DNA from: JAYODW01 sp038116745
Lineage (GTDB): Bacteria > Pseudomonadota > Gammaproteobacteria > Ga0077536
Assembly (NCBI GenBank): GCA_038116745.1
Contig: JAYODW010000041.1
Span: 1-38,201 of the forward strand
Direction: 5' to 3'
Length of the DNA stretch: 38,201 nt
Shown here: piece by piece, positions 23,039 through 31,800 of the stretch
How the letters are laid out: each line of letters begins with the position of its first letter
Numbering within the stretch: the first letter of the stretch is position 1
The notes under the pieces: generated by a model
The model's database searches: none
Told to the model about the DNA's origin: nothing
Seen by the model: only the letters and a program-made list of their open reading frames with translations
Position numbers and translations under genes: made by a program

Positions 23039-24472
23039 ATGGAGTGGGAGGCAGTTATTGGCCTGGAGGTCCATGCGCAGCTTGCGACCGCCAGCAAAAT
23101 TTTTTCTGGAGCGTCGACGGCCTACGGCGCTGCTCCTAACACCCAGGCCTGTGCGGTCGATCTTGGTCTGCCGGGTGTGCTCCCGGTCGTGAATCGACGC
23201 GCCATTGAAATGGCCGTCAGTTTCGGGCTCGCAATCGGTGCGGAAATCGCGTCTGAATCGATATTCGCGCGGAAAAATTATTTCTACCCCGACCTCCCTA
23301 AGGGTTATCAAATCAGCCAGTATGAGCAGCCGATCGTCTCGCGCGGATGTTTGTCCATTACTATCGAGGGGCAGGAAAAAGTGATCGAGATCACCCGTGC
23401 GCATCTCGAGGAGGATGCGGGGAAGTCTCTGCACGACCAGTTTCATAACAGTACGGGGATAGACCTCAATCGGGCTGGGACACCGTTAATAGAAATAGTT
23501 TCAGAGCCAGTGCTTCACTCGGCGGCCGAAGCCGTTGCATACCTCCGGGAGTTACACCGTCTGGTCCGCTATCTCGGGATTTGCGACGGCAATATGCAGG
23601 AGGGTTCCTATCGCTGTGACGCCAACGTTTCGGTGCGGCACAGAGGCAGTGACACTCTCGGCACCCGGACAGAGGTCAAGAACCTGAACTCCTTTCGCTT
23701 CGTTGAGCAGGCGATCACTTATGAGATAGCGCGGCAGATCGATCTCATCGAGCAGGGAATGACAGTCACTCAGGAAACCCGGCTCTATGATCCAGAACTG
23801 GATGAGACTCGTCCTATGCGCAGCAAGGAAGATGCCCACGACTATCGTTACTTTCCGGACCCGGATCTGCTGCCCGTTGTCGTAGACGAGGATTTACTTA
23901 GCCGACTCGCGGACCAGCTACCTGAGCTGCCGCGGGTAAAACTCCAGCGATACGTTGACGAATATGGCTTACAGGAACCAGAGGCGGCCGCCTTGATAGG
24001 AGATCCAGAAACAGCGCGCTACTTTGAATCGGTCTTAGAGTTCGAAGATATCGCACCGCGGACTGCCGCAAACTGGGTCTCGGGCGAGATTTTCGGCCTG
24101 TTAAATCGCTCTTCTACACCCATCAATGAATCAAAGGTCTCCCCACAAGGTCTGGCTGCATTGCTGGGCAGGCTTGGTGACGGAACCGTGTCGGGTCGAA
24201 TGGCCAAAGAAGTGCTGCAGGCAATGTGGGAAAGCGGGAGCAACAATCCAGACGGGATAATTGATGAACGCGGCCTGCGTCAGGTTTCAGATACCGACGT
24301 CATCGACCAAGCGGTGATATCTGTCGTAGAAGCCTTTCCCGAACAGGTCGCCGAGTATCGCTCCGGAAAAACGAAACTCCTCGGATTCCTGGTTGGGCAG
24401 GTTCTGAAAGAGACTCGGGGCCAGGCCAACCCGGCTATGGTCAATCAACGCTTACGCGAGTATCTGTCGTAA
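23039..24472 (+). CDS. gatB: Asp/Glu-tRNA amidotransferase subunit B (477 aa)
   Basis: Subunit that binds the mischarged tRNA and activates its side chain with ATP before amidation. It opens with WEAVIGLEVHAQLATASKIFSG, followed by FYPDLPKGYQISQYEQPI, the EDAGKS segment and GSYRCDANVSVR. The C-terminal tRNA-binding helical and YqeY-like tail ends in QANPAMVNQRLREYL. The ATG at 23039 has GGAG 7 bases upstream. Full length. It converges on rplQ, with 142 bases between the stops. Confidence 0.98.
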   Translation: MEWEAVIGLEVHAQLATASKIFSGASTAYGAAPNTQACAVDLGLPGVLPVVNRRAIEMAVSFGLAIGAEIASESIFARKNYFYPDLPKGYQISQYEQPIVSRGCLSITIEGQEKVIEITRAHLEEDAGKSLHDQFHNSTGIDLNRAGTPLIEIVSEPVLHSAAEAVAYLRELHRLVRYLGICDGNMQEGSYRCDANVSVRHRGSDTLGTRTEVKNLNSFRFVEQAITYEIARQIDLIEQGMTVTQETRLYDPELDETRPMRSKEDAHDYRYFPDPDLLPVVVDEDLLSRLADQLPELPRVKLQRYVDEYGLQEPEAAALIGDPETARYFESVLEFEDIAPRTAANWVSGEIFGLLNRSSTPINESKVSPQGLAALLGRLGDGTVSGRMAKEVLQAMWESGSNNPDGIIDERGLRQVSDTDVIDQAVISVVEAFPEQVAEYRSGKTKLLGFLVGQVLKETRGQANPAMVNQRLREYLS

Positions 24473-24565
24473 TAGGCGGAGCTGCTGCCCGAACCACCGC
24501 GGCTGCGTTAAGGCTAGCTTCCAGTTCCATGGAAACGCAAGGGTGACCCGCTCAGCCAGGTGACG

Positions 24566-24582
24566 AGTGCCCCAGAGGCACT
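24566..24582. other. Short hairpin between the convergent gatB and rplQ genes
   Basis: AGTGCC and GGCACT form a six-pair stem around a five-base loop. A TTCCATGGAA palindrome lies at 24525-24534. Neither is followed by a T-run on either strand, so I do not call an intrinsic terminator. The 142-base gap holds no gene that I can see. Confidence 0.3.
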
Positions 24583-24614
24583 AGCTCTGCCCGCTTTCAA
24601 CGAGCGACCCCAAG

Positions 24615-25028
24615 TCAGGCCCCAGATTCGTATTCCGCTTCTTCTGCTACAGGTCGGTCTACCAGTTCCACAATGGCCATGGGCGCGCTGTCGCCTGGGC
24701 GAAATCCGCACTTCAGAATACGCAGATAGCCGCCGTTGCGGTTGGCGTATCGGGGCGCCAGCTCGTCGAATAGCTTGGACACCACTTTTCTGCTGCGCAG
24801 CCGGTCAAAGGCAAGACGCTTTTTAGACGCCGTATCTTCGCGGCTTTTACCGGCAGCACGCTTCGCGATGGTAATCAACGGCTCAGCGGTCCGGCGCAGT
24901 TCCTTCGCTTTTGGAACGGTGGTGCGTATTACCTCATGTTCGAAGAGGGACGCTGCCATGTTGCGGAACATCGCTTTACGATGGGAGCTGTTTCGGCCCA
25001 GTTGGCGGCCGCTGTTCATGTGTCTCAT
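24615..25028 (-). CDS. rplQ: 50S ribosomal protein L17 (137 aa)
   Basis: Large-subunit protein near the exit tunnel. It opens with the typical MRHMNSGRQLGRNSSHRKAMFRNMAASLFEHE and reaches NGGYLRILKCGFRPGDSAPMAIVELVD, after which comes a short acidic tail. About ten residues longer than the E. coli protein. Last gene of the alpha operon, 34 bases after rpoA, and convergent with gatB. Confidence 0.97.
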   Translation of the reverse strand: MRHMNSGRQLGRNSSHRKAMFRNMAASLFEHEVIRTTVPKAKELRRTAEPLITIAKRAAGKSREDTASKKRLAFDRLRSRKVVSKLFDELAPRYANRNGGYLRILKCGFRPGDSAPMAIVELVDRPVAEEAEYESGA

Positions 25029-25062
25029 AGCCGAGGACTCACATTCCTAATGAAGCGTTCGA

Positions 25063-26067
25063 TCAATGCGCAGCGCGGTCGCTTTCGTAAAGACCTGACG
25101 GAGGCCAGTTCTCAAGACGCATTCCCAATGACAGTCCTCGAGCCGCAAGAACATCTTTGATCTCTGTCAATGACTTCTTCCCTAGATTGGGGGTTTTCAG
25201 CAACTCAACTTCTGTGCGTTGGATAAGGTCGCCGATGTAGTAAATGCTCTCTGCTTTTAGACAGTTCGCTGACCGCACGGTCAACTCCAGGTCATCGATA
25301 GAGCGCAGCAGCAGAGGGTCAACCTCCGAGGCGTCTCCCTTCGCCGACTCTTGAACATCCTCACCCGTGATGTCCACGAAGATTGCGAGCTGGCTTCGCA
25401 AAATCGATGCTGCCTCCTTGACGGCAAACTCTGGATCTATCGTGCCATTGGTCTCGATTGTCAGAATCAACTTGTCCAGGTTGGTCTGCTGCTCCACACG
25501 TGCGCTCTGCACTTCATAAGCACACCGCCTCACCGGACTGAATGACGCGTCCAATCGTAATCTTCCGATACCGCGCTCCGTTTCCTCGCCCTCTTCCCGC
25601 ACGGTGGACGGCTGATAGCCGCGACCCCGCTCGACCCGGATAGTCATATTGAGCTCGCCGTTATCTCCAAGCGTAGCAATGTGGTAGTCGGGCTCCACGA
25701 CTTCCACGTTATGGTCGAGCAAAATATCTCTTGCGGTGACAGCCCCCGGCCCGCGCTTATTCAGCGACAAAGTCGCGTCATCTCGGGCGTGCATGTTTAT
25801 TGCAACGCCTTTCAAATTCAGGAGGATATCGGTCACATCCTCTTGAACACCTTCAATGGTGGTGTACTCGTGGAGCACGTTGTCGATTTCCACTTCTGTG
25901 ATAGCGCTCCCGGTCATCGAAGAGAGTAGAACCCGACGCAACGCATTTCCTAACGTATGCCCGAAACCTCTGTTCAGCGGCTCAATGGTAATTTTCGAGG
26001 TACGTGCGTTAACGGCCTGAACTTCAACAATCCGCGGCTTCAACAACTCGTTCAAGGCTGACGCCAT
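25063..26067 (-). CDS. rpoA: RNA polymerase alpha subunit (334 aa)
   Basis: Assembly platform of RNA polymerase. The N-terminal domain (about 1-235) carries LNRGFGHTLGNALRRVLLSSM, the dimerisation region. After a flexible acidic linker, the C-terminal domain (about 255-325) has SANCLKAESIYYIGDLIQRTEVELLKTPNLGKKSL, which contacts UP elements and activators. Length and order are normal. Located between rpsD and rplQ. Confidence 0.98.
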   Translation of the reverse strand: MASALNELLKPRIVEVQAVNARTSKITIEPLNRGFGHTLGNALRRVLLSSMTGSAITEVEIDNVLHEYTTIEGVQEDVTDILLNLKGVAINMHARDDATLSLNKRGPGAVTARDILLDHNVEVVEPDYHIATLGDNGELNMTIRVERGRGYQPSTVREEGEETERGIGRLRLDASFSPVRRCAYEVQSARVEQQTNLDKLILTIETNGTIDPEFAVKEAASILRSQLAIFVDITGEDVQESAKGDASEVDPLLLRSIDDLELTVRSANCLKAESIYYIGDLIQRTEVELLKTPNLGKKSLTEIKDVLAARGLSLGMRLENWPPSGLYESDRAAH

Positions 26068-26091
26068 AATCCGGTCTCCTACCTGGTAGGG

Positions 26092-26715
26092 TTATTTCGA
26101 ATAGAGCTCGACGACGAGCGACTCATTAATGTCTGCTGGTAAATCCGCACGTTCCGGAACGGACTTGAAAAGGCCTTCCATTTTTTTGGGATCCACATCA
26201 AGCCAGTCGGGGAATCCCAGCTGCTCGGCAATTGCGAGAGAGTCCTGAATTCGGACCTGTTTCTTCGCCCGTTCGCGCACTGCGATAACGTCATCAGGGG
26301 CTACCTGGTAGGAAGGAACGTTAACCACGGCCCCGTTAACGGTGATGGCTTTATGGCTGACAAGCTGACGGGCCTCTGCTCGAGTGACCCCGAACCCCAT
26401 CCGATACACTACGTTGTCCAGCCTGCGCTCAAGCAGAGACAGGAGATTCTCACCTGTAGCACCCTTACGACGAGCTGCAGTCTTGTAATAGTTCCTGAAC
26501 TGTCGCTCGAGTACACCGTAAATAAAACGCAGCTTCTGCTTCTCGCGTAGCTGCAACGCATAGTCAGATTGTCTTCGGCCTCTGGCGTCGCCATGTTGCC
26601 CGGGAGGCTTTTCCATCTGACATTTTGATTCGAGCGGACGAGCGCGGCTCTTCAGCCCCAGGTCCATACCCTGGCGGCGACTCAGCTTGCATTTTGGGCC
26701 GATATATCTAGCCAT
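26092..26715 (-). CDS. rpsD: 30S ribosomal protein S4 (207 aa)
   Basis: Primary 16S rRNA binder that starts small-subunit assembly and, in E. coli, represses the alpha operon. It opens MARYIGPKCKLSRRQGMDL and has the S4 RNA-binding domain from LERRLDNVVYRMGFGVTRAEARQLVSH. Cysteines are present at positions 9 and 32, but not a full zinc set. The gene follows rpsK after 4 bases. Confidence 0.98.
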   Translation of the reverse strand: MARYIGPKCKLSRRQGMDLGLKSRARPLESKCQMEKPPGQHGDARGRRQSDYALQLREKQKLRFIYGVLERQFRNYYKTAARRKGATGENLLSLLERRLDNVVYRMGFGVTRAEARQLVSHKAITVNGAVVNVPSYQVAPDDVIAVRERAKKQVRIQDSLAIAEQLGFPDWLDVDPKKMEGLFKSVPERADLPADINESLVVELYSK

Positions 26716-26719
26716 TGCT

Positions 26720-27109
26720 TTACACCCTTCGCTTCTTGGGAGGCCGGCAGCCGTTGTGAGGGATCGGGGTCACATCGGTGATGTTGGTGATTCGGAATCC
26801 AGCCGAATTCAATGAGCGCACTGCAGATTCTCGCCCGGGACCCGGCCCCTTGACGAAAACGTCAAGATTCTCCATCCCGAACTCATCTTTAACACCGGAC
26901 AGGCGCTCGGCTGCCACCTGCGCAGCGAACGGCGTGCTTTTTCTGGAGCCACGGAAGCCACTGCCACCGGCTGTCGCCCAGGCGAGCGTGTTTCCCTGGC
27001 GGTCGGTAATTGTAATGATTGTGTTGTTGAAAGACGCGTGAATATGCGCAACGCCGTCAACAATCGTGCGCTTAGCCCGCTTCTTTGTTTTGGGAGAGGA
27101 TGTAGCCAT
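26720..27109 (-). CDS. rpsK: 30S ribosomal protein S11 (129 aa)
   Basis: Platform protein of the small subunit that contacts mRNA near the E site. Recognised by GVAHIHASFNNTIITITDRQGN, the central GPGPGRESAVRSLNSAG and the basic end NGCRPPKKRRV. Normal length and complete. Located 18 bases after rpsM in the alpha operon. Confidence 0.98.
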   Translation of the reverse strand: MATSSPKTKKRAKRTIVDGVAHIHASFNNTIITITDRQGNTLAWATAGGSGFRGSRKSTPFAAQVAAERLSGVKDEFGMENLDVFVKGPGPGRESAVRSLNSAGFRITNITDVTPIPHNGCRPPKKRRV

Positions 27110-27127
27110 TAGTCGGTCCTGAGTCTT

Positions 27128-27484
27128 TTAGCGCTTGACGAGCCGTTTTGGTCCCTTCCGGGTTCGCGCGTTGGTGCGAGTTCTTTGGCCGCGTACTGTC
27201 AGCCCTCGGCGATGGCGGACCCCCCGGTAACATCCGAGGTCCATCAGTCTTTTGATATTCATGCTGACTTCACGTCGCAGATCGCCCTCGACCGGATATT
27301 TACCGACTTCTGCTCGCAGCAGGTCTAACTGGCCTTCAGTCAGATCCTTGATCATTTCCGTTGGGGCGATTCCAGTCGCTGCACAGATCGCTTGCGCCCT
27401 TGTACGCCCGACGCCATAAATCGACGTCAGTGCTATGACCGTATGCTTCCGGTCAGGAATGTTTACGCCTGCTACGCGTGCCAT
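27128..27484 (-). CDS. rpsM: 30S ribosomal protein S13 (118 aa)
   Basis: Head protein of the small subunit that contacts P-site tRNA and forms bridges with the 50S subunit. It opens MARVAGVNIPDRKHTVIALTSIYGVG and ends in the basic RGQRTRTNARTRKGPKRLVKR tail. First gene of the alpha set, 35 bases after rpmJ. I saw no separate promoter in that short gap, so it is likely read through from spc. Confidence 0.98.
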   Translation of the reverse strand: MARVAGVNIPDRKHTVIALTSIYGVGRTRAQAICAATGIAPTEMIKDLTEGQLDLLRAEVGKYPVEGDLRREVSMNIKRLMDLGCYRGVRHRRGLTVRGQRTRTNARTRKGPKRLVKR

Positions 27485-27519
27485 GTGCGTACCTCTCGGT
27501 TACCGACAGTCATCAATAC

Positions 27520-27633
27520 TCAACCTTGACGTTGTTTGTGTCTTGGGTCCTTACAGATCACGCGAACAGTTCGCTTACGCCGGATAATTCGGCAATTGCG
27601 ACAGATTCGTTTGACCGACGCTTGAACTTTCAT
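27520..27633 (-). CDS. rpmJ: 50S ribosomal protein L36 (37 aa)
   Basis: Small zinc-binding protein of the large subunit. Translating the minus strand gives an opening MKVQASVKRICRNCRIIRR and a closing VICKDPRHKQRQG. Cys11, Cys14, Cys27 and His32 form the zinc site, so this is the zinc-dependent form. The gene is 24 bases after secY and ends the spc set. Confidence 0.96.
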   Translation of the reverse strand: MKVQASVKRICRNCRIIRRKRTVRVICKDPRHKQRQG

Positions 27634-27657
27634 CTTATGACTCCGTATCACCGCACC

Positions 27658-29001
27658 TCAGCGGCGACCATATCCCTTCAAATTCTTCTTTTTCATCAGG
27701 CCCTCGTACTGATGCGACATCAAATGCGCCTGAACTTGTGACATGAAATCCATGACGACGACCACAATAATCAGCAGCGAAGTCCCACCGAAGTAGAACG
27801 GCACGTTCAGCTGGAGGATGAGAAATTCCGGTAGTAGGCACACAGAGGTAATGTAAACGGCCCCTGCAAGTGTCAGGCGTGTCATGACACCATCTATGTA
27901 GCGGGCGGTCTGTTCGCCAGGTCGTATTCCGGGAATAAACGCACCCGATTTCTTCAGGTTGTCGGCCATCTCCTTCGGGTTGAACACCAAAGCTGTGTAA
28001 AAGAAACAAAAAAACACGATCGCCAGTGCATAAAGACCCACGTACAGCGGTTGTCCAGGCGAGAGAGTCGAGCCGAGGTCTTTCAGCCATCCGAGCCCTT
28101 CCGCATTTCCGAACCATCCGGCTATGGTGGCGGGGAACAGGATAATGCTGGAAGCAAATATGGGAGGAATGACTCCGGCCATGTTGAGCTTCAGCGGAAG
28201 GCTCGTTGACTGACCTCCGTACAGCTGCCGACCGCGCTGCTGTTTCGCATAATTCACGGTGATGCGTCGTTGAGCACGTTCCACAAACACGACGAACGAG
28301 GTCACCAACACAGCAATAACCATCAGCAAAAGAACAAGAATAATGGAGAGCTCACCCGTCCTGGCCAGCTCGAGGGTCCCGCCGATTGCGCTTGGAAGGC
28401 CGGCTACGATGCCGGCAAAAATGATCATCGAAATACCATTGCCAATCCCGCGCTCAGTCACCTGCTCACCTAGCCACATCAGGAACAGCGTGCCAGTCAC
28501 AAGTGTCGCCACACAGGTGATCTTGAAAGACAAACCGGGGTCAATGACTAACTGCATTCCAGCGGCGGTCTGTTGCTCAAGCATTACAGCGACGCCGGTT
28601 GCCTGGAAAAAGCAAAGTACAACCGTGAAATAGCGGGTCATCTGATTGATCTTCCGTCTTCCCGCTTCACCTTCTTTTTTCAGCTGCTCGAGTTTCGGGT
28701 GCACGACCGTGAGGAGCTGGATAATGATCGACGCAGAGATATAAGGCATGATGCCTAGCGCGACTACTGAGAACCGTTGTAGCGCCCCGCCAGAAAACAT
28801 ATTGAACATGTCAAGGATCGACCCGCGCTGCTGCTCAAACAATGCGTTGAGCGCTACCGGGTTAATCCCGGGCACGGGTACATGAGTGCAGATGCGGAAC
28901 ACAAGTAAAGCGCCAAGCAGAAAGAAAATCCGCTGACGCAGTTCCGTGAGCTTTGACAGCCCACCGACGCCGCCTGGCAATTTGCTAGCGACCGTGGCCA
29001 T
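27658..29001 (-). CDS. secY: Preprotein translocase subunit SecY (447 aa)
   Basis: Central channel of the Sec translocon in the inner membrane. Ten hydrophobic segments are visible. Family blocks include RIFFLLGALLVFRICTHVPVPGI at the start, GIMPYISASIIIQLL and the late loop with FIPGIRPGEQTARYIDGVM. Ends with a basic KKKNLKGYGRR tail. Two bases after rplO, in its standard place in the spc operon. Confidence 0.98.
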   Translation of the reverse strand: MATVASKLPGGVGGLSKLTELRQRIFFLLGALLVFRICTHVPVPGINPVALNALFEQQRGSILDMFNMFSGGALQRFSVVALGIMPYISASIIIQLLTVVHPKLEQLKKEGEAGRRKINQMTRYFTVVLCFFQATGVAVMLEQQTAAGMQLVIDPGLSFKITCVATLVTGTLFLMWLGEQVTERGIGNGISMIIFAGIVAGLPSAIGGTLELARTGELSIILVLLLMVIAVLVTSFVVFVERAQRRITVNYAKQQRGRQLYGGQSTSLPLKLNMAGVIPPIFASSIILFPATIAGWFGNAEGLGWLKDLGSTLSPGQPLYVGLYALAIVFFCFFYTALVFNPKEMADNLKKSGAFIPGIRPGEQTARYIDGVMTRLTLAGAVYITSVCLLPEFLILQLNVPFYFGGTSLLIIVVVVMDFMSQVQAHLMSHQYEGLMKKKNLKGYGRR

Positions 29002-29003
29002 TC

Positions 29004-29438
29004 TCAGTCTTCTACGCTGCCGCCGGCGGCTTCAATGGCAGCACGTGCGCCGCGAGTAGCGCCAATCCCTCGCAGATGCACCACTCTCTCGAGCGTCCCG
29101 CTCAGTATGACTTTTACCTCTTGCACCTGCCCGGTGATGAGGTTCGCAGCTTTCAAAGCAGCTAAGTCGATCATCTCTACGTCCAAGCCAGCCAGTTCAT
29201 GCAAACGAATCTCGTCTACGAATCTACCAACGCGCGATTTGAAACCGCGTTTCGGCAAACGTCTTTGAAGCGGCATCTGACCGCCTTCAAACCCAACCTT
29301 GTGGTAGCCGCCTGCTCGGGACTTCTGACCTTTGTGGCCGCGACCGGCGGTCTTCCCCAGCCCGGAGCCACCGCCCCGTCCCAGCCTTTTCGCTGCTTTC
29401 TTCGCGCCAGCGGCGGGCTTTATTGTGTTCAAACGCAT
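29004..29438 (-). CDS. rplO: 50S ribosomal protein L15 (144 aa)
   Basis: Late-assembly protein of the large subunit. It opens MRLNTIKPAAGAKKAAKRLGRGGGSGLGKT with the glycine-rich RNA-binding stretch, then GQKSRAGGYHKVGFEGGQMPLQRRLPKRGF. I chose the ATG at 29438 because it gives the universal L15 opening. The frame is open 12 codons further, but that part overlaps the end of rpmD. GGAG lies 12 bases ahead, within rpmD. Confidence 0.97.
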   Translation of the reverse strand: MRLNTIKPAAGAKKAAKRLGRGGGSGLGKTAGRGHKGQKSRAGGYHKVGFEGGQMPLQRRLPKRGFKSRVGRFVDEIRLHELAGLDVEMIDLAALKAANLITGQVQEVKVILSGTLERVVHLRGIGATRGARAAIEAAGGSVED

Positions 29439-29442
29439 GATG

Positions 29443-29628
29443 TCAGAGCTCCTGCACTTTGAGCAGATACCCAATAGTGGAGATCATTCCCCTGATTTCG
29501 GGGGTATCGATTACTTCGACTGTATGCCTTATCCGTCTCAGGCCAAGACCTCTCGCGCACGCCTTGTGCGACTCCAGGCGCCCATTGAGGCTTTTATAGA
29601 GTGTCACCCGTAGTTTTTTCTCAGTCAC
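29443..29628 (-). CDS. rpmD: 50S ribosomal protein L30 (61 aa)
   Basis: Small protein of the large subunit. It opens MTEKKLRVTLYKSLNGRLESHKACARGLGLRRI and has the family's VIDTPEIRGMI block. Length is normal. It lies between rpsE (6 bases) and rplO (4 bases), the standard spc position. Confidence 0.97.
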   Translation of the reverse strand: MTEKKLRVTLYKSLNGRLESHKACARGLGLRRIRHTVEVIDTPEIRGMISTIGYLLKVQEL

Positions 29629-29634
29629 TGGAGC

Positions 29635-30144
29635 TTATCCTCGGATCTCTTCGACGGATTTGCCTCTCTTCGCGGCCATAGCCTCCGGAGAGGACATGCC
29701 TTTCAGGCCATTGATTGTTGCTCTCACGACGTTGACCGGGTTTGTCGTCCCGATGCATTTTGCAAGCACATTGTTGACGCCCAGCACCTCGAACACGGCG
29801 CGCATCGGACCGCCCGCGATAATCCCTGTGCCCTCTGAGGCGGGCTGCATGAAAACCTTCGCCGCACCATGTTCACCCATCAGTGGGTACTGCAAGGTCG
29901 TGCCGTTAAGGGCAATGCGGCTCATGTTTTTCCGCGCGTTCTCCATTGCCTTCTGGATCGCCACTGGAACCTCACGTGCTTTGCCGCGTCCGAAGCCTAC
30001 CCGCCCTTCTCCATCGCCCACCACGGTCAACGCCGAGAAGCCGAATATGCGACCGCCTTTGACCACCTTGGCGACGCGGTTAACCGCGATGAGTTTCTCA
30101 AGGTATCCCTCGTTGGTCTCAGGGAGGTTTGAATTAGCGCTCAT
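29635..30144 (-). CDS. rpsE: 30S ribosomal protein S5 (169 aa)
   Basis: Small-subunit protein at the mRNA entrance, involved in decoding accuracy and mRNA unwinding. The N-terminal double-stranded RNA-binding domain contains VNRVAKVVKGGRIFGFSALTVVGDGEGRVG, and the C-terminal domain carries EGTGIIAGGPMRAVFEVLGV and NPVNVVRATINGL. Complete and of usual length. It follows rplR by 14 bases. Confidence 0.98.
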   Translation of the reverse strand: MSANSNLPETNEGYLEKLIAVNRVAKVVKGGRIFGFSALTVVGDGEGRVGFGRGKAREVPVAIQKAMENARKNMSRIALNGTTLQYPLMGEHGAAKVFMQPASEGTGIIAGGPMRAVFEVLGVNNVLAKCIGTTNPVNVVRATINGLKGMSSPEAMAAKRGKSVEEIRG

Positions 30145-30158
30145 GAAAACCAGCTCTC

Positions 30159-30518
30159 CTACAGACTCAGCCCATGCTCACGCGCTGCATCTGCGAGCGC
30201 CTGAATCCGACCGTGATATTTGAAGCCCGACCGATCAAAGGCGACCCGCTTGATGCCCGCCGCAATTGCGCGCTCTGCCACAGCACGTCCCACCTCTGCC
30301 GCGGCTTTGACGTTACCTCCGTAGTTTCCGGTCGCTTTGAAATCTTTATCGAGGGTCGACGCTGCGGCGACCACCGAACACCCATCACTTGAAAACACCT
30401 GAGCGTAAATATGCTTCGGTGTTCTGTGCACGCAGAGCCGTGGCACTCCGAGCCCCGCAATTCTTACCCGCGTTTTGCGACCCCTGCGTAGCCGCGACAT
30501 TTTTTTTTCACTGGCCAT
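30159..30518 (-). CDS. rplR: 50S ribosomal protein L18 (119 aa)
   Basis: 5S rRNA-binding protein of the central protuberance. It has the basic N-terminus followed by RKTRVRIAGLGVPRLCVHRTPKHIYAQV and ends AFDRSGFKYHGRIQALADAAREHGLSL, a strong L18 signature. Two bases after rplF. A second long frame over the same bases is only a shadow. Confidence 0.98.
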   Translation of the reverse strand: MASEKKMSRLRRGRKTRVRIAGLGVPRLCVHRTPKHIYAQVFSSDGCSVVAAASTLDKDFKATGNYGGNVKAAAEVGRAVAERAIAAGIKRVAFDRSGFKYHGRIQALADAAREHGLSL

Positions 30519-30520
30519 GG

Positions 30521-31054
30521 CTAGTTCTTCTTAGCTTCTTTCTTGACGATGTGTTCACCGCTGTAACGCACACCCTTACCTTTGTATGGCTCCGGCTTGC
30601 GGAACGCACGGATATTCGCGGCGACTTGCCCCACCTGCTGTTTGTCATTTCCTCGAACAAGAATTTCCGTCTGGGTGGGTGTCTCGATCGAAATCCCGTC
30701 GGGAATCTGAAACTCAACAGGATGTGAGTAGCCGAGCGATAAATTCAGCTTATTTCCCTGAACCTGCGCTCGGTAGCCTACGCCGACAATCTCCAACTTA
30801 CGCTCAAAGCCTGCGGAAACGCCGGTCACCATGTTCTGCAGGATCGCTCTAGTCGTTCCGTATAGCGCGCGGGCCTGCTGAGAATCACTCACCGGTTTGA
30901 CGGTAAGTTCCCCCTCGCCAATTTCTACTTCGACGAGCTCGTGCAGGCTGTGTTCCAACAGCCCTTTACCGCCTTTGACGGCTACTGATCTGCCGTTTCT
31001 CGTGACCTCCACCCCCTGAGGCAGATTCACCGGCATTTTCCCAATTCGAGACAT
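30521..31054 (-). CDS. rplF: 50S ribosomal protein L6 (177 aa)
   Basis: Large-subunit protein near the factor-binding site. It opens MSRIGKMPVNLPQGVEVTRNG and ends PEPYKGKGVRYSGEHIVKKEAKKN, both standard. I chose the ATG at 31054, which gives the same length as the E. coli protein. The frame extends 15 codons upstream into rpsH without support. Confidence 0.98.
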   Translation of the reverse strand: MSRIGKMPVNLPQGVEVTRNGRSVAVKGGKGLLEHSLHELVEVEIGEGELTVKPVSDSQQARALYGTTRAILQNMVTGVSAGFERKLEIVGVGYRAQVQGNKLNLSLGYSHPVEFQIPDGISIETPTQTEILVRGNDKQQVGQVAANIRAFRKPEPYKGKGVRYSGEHIVKKEAKKN

Positions 31055-31067
31055 GACGCAACCTTTC

Positions 31068-31463
31068 TCAGTAGACCGCGCAGACGACTTCGCCGCCAAT
31101 GCCCTGGGCGCGCGCCTGGCGATCGCTCATGAGCCCCATGGAGGTAGATATCACCGCCACCCCGAGGCCGCCCACGATCGAGGGCAGCTCGTCTTTGCTG
31201 CGGTATATCCGCAGGCCCGGCCGGCTTACCCGGCGGATATTTTCGATAACCGGGCGTCCTTGGTAGTACTTGAGATCGACGACGAGAGTACGTGCCGCGC
31301 CGTCTCCCTCCTCCCTGAAACCCGCGATATATCCTTCGCTCAGAAGCACAGCCGCGATCGCGTGCTTTTTACGTGAGGCTGGCATACGAACGTCTTTCTT
31401 AGCCCTGGCCTGACCGTTGCGCAGTCGCGTCAACATATCGGCAATAGGATCCTGCATGCTCAT
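31068..31463 (-). CDS. rpsH: 30S ribosomal protein S8 (131 aa)
   Basis: Central-domain 16S rRNA binder and, in E. coli, the translational repressor of the spc operon. It opens MSMQDPIADMLTRLRNGQARAK and ends GLMSDRQARAQGIGGEVVCAVY. Normal length. It lies 19 bases after rpsN. I could not identify its mRNA target near rplE by eye. Confidence 0.98.
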   Translation of the reverse strand: MSMQDPIADMLTRLRNGQARAKKDVRMPASRKKHAIAAVLLSEGYIAGFREEGDGAARTLVVDLKYYQGRPVIENIRRVSRPGLRIYRSKDELPSIVGGLGVAVISTSMGLMSDRQARAQGIGGEVVCAVY

Positions 31464-31482
31464 TGTTTCGGTACTCCGCCGT

Positions 31483-31788
31483 CTACCAACTTGCCTTCAC
31501 CAAACCGGGGATATGCCCCTGCATTGCCAAGCGCCTCAGCTCATTGCGTCCAAGGCCGAATTTCCGGTAGTACCCATGCGGCCGTCCGGTCAGTCGGCAT
31601 CGATTCCGAATACGTACAGGACTTGAGTCTCGCGGCAGCCGCTGGAGCTTGACCCTAGCATCTTCCCGCTCCTCGTAGTTGCACTCGTCATCTGTAATGA
31701 TCGACTTAAGTTCTGCTCTTTTAGCAGCGTATTTTTCTGAGAGCTTTGCGCGTTTCAGCTCCCGGTTAATCATTGATTTTTTGGCCAT
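31483..31788 (-). CDS. rpsN: 30S ribosomal protein S14, zinc-independent form (101 aa)
   Basis: Head protein of the small subunit. The 101-residue length and the lack of CxxC pairs mark the long, zinc-independent type. The C-terminal block RNRCRLTGRPHGYYRKFGLGRNELRRLA is diagnostic. It follows rplE by 12 bases. The combination with the zinc-type L36 is usual in gammaproteobacteria. Confidence 0.97.
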   Translation of the reverse strand: MAKKSMINRELKRAKLSEKYAAKRAELKSIITDDECNYEEREDARVKLQRLPRDSSPVRIRNRCRLTGRPHGYYRKFGLGRNELRRLAMQGHIPGLVKASW

Positions 31789-31800
31789 ATCGCGTTGCTC

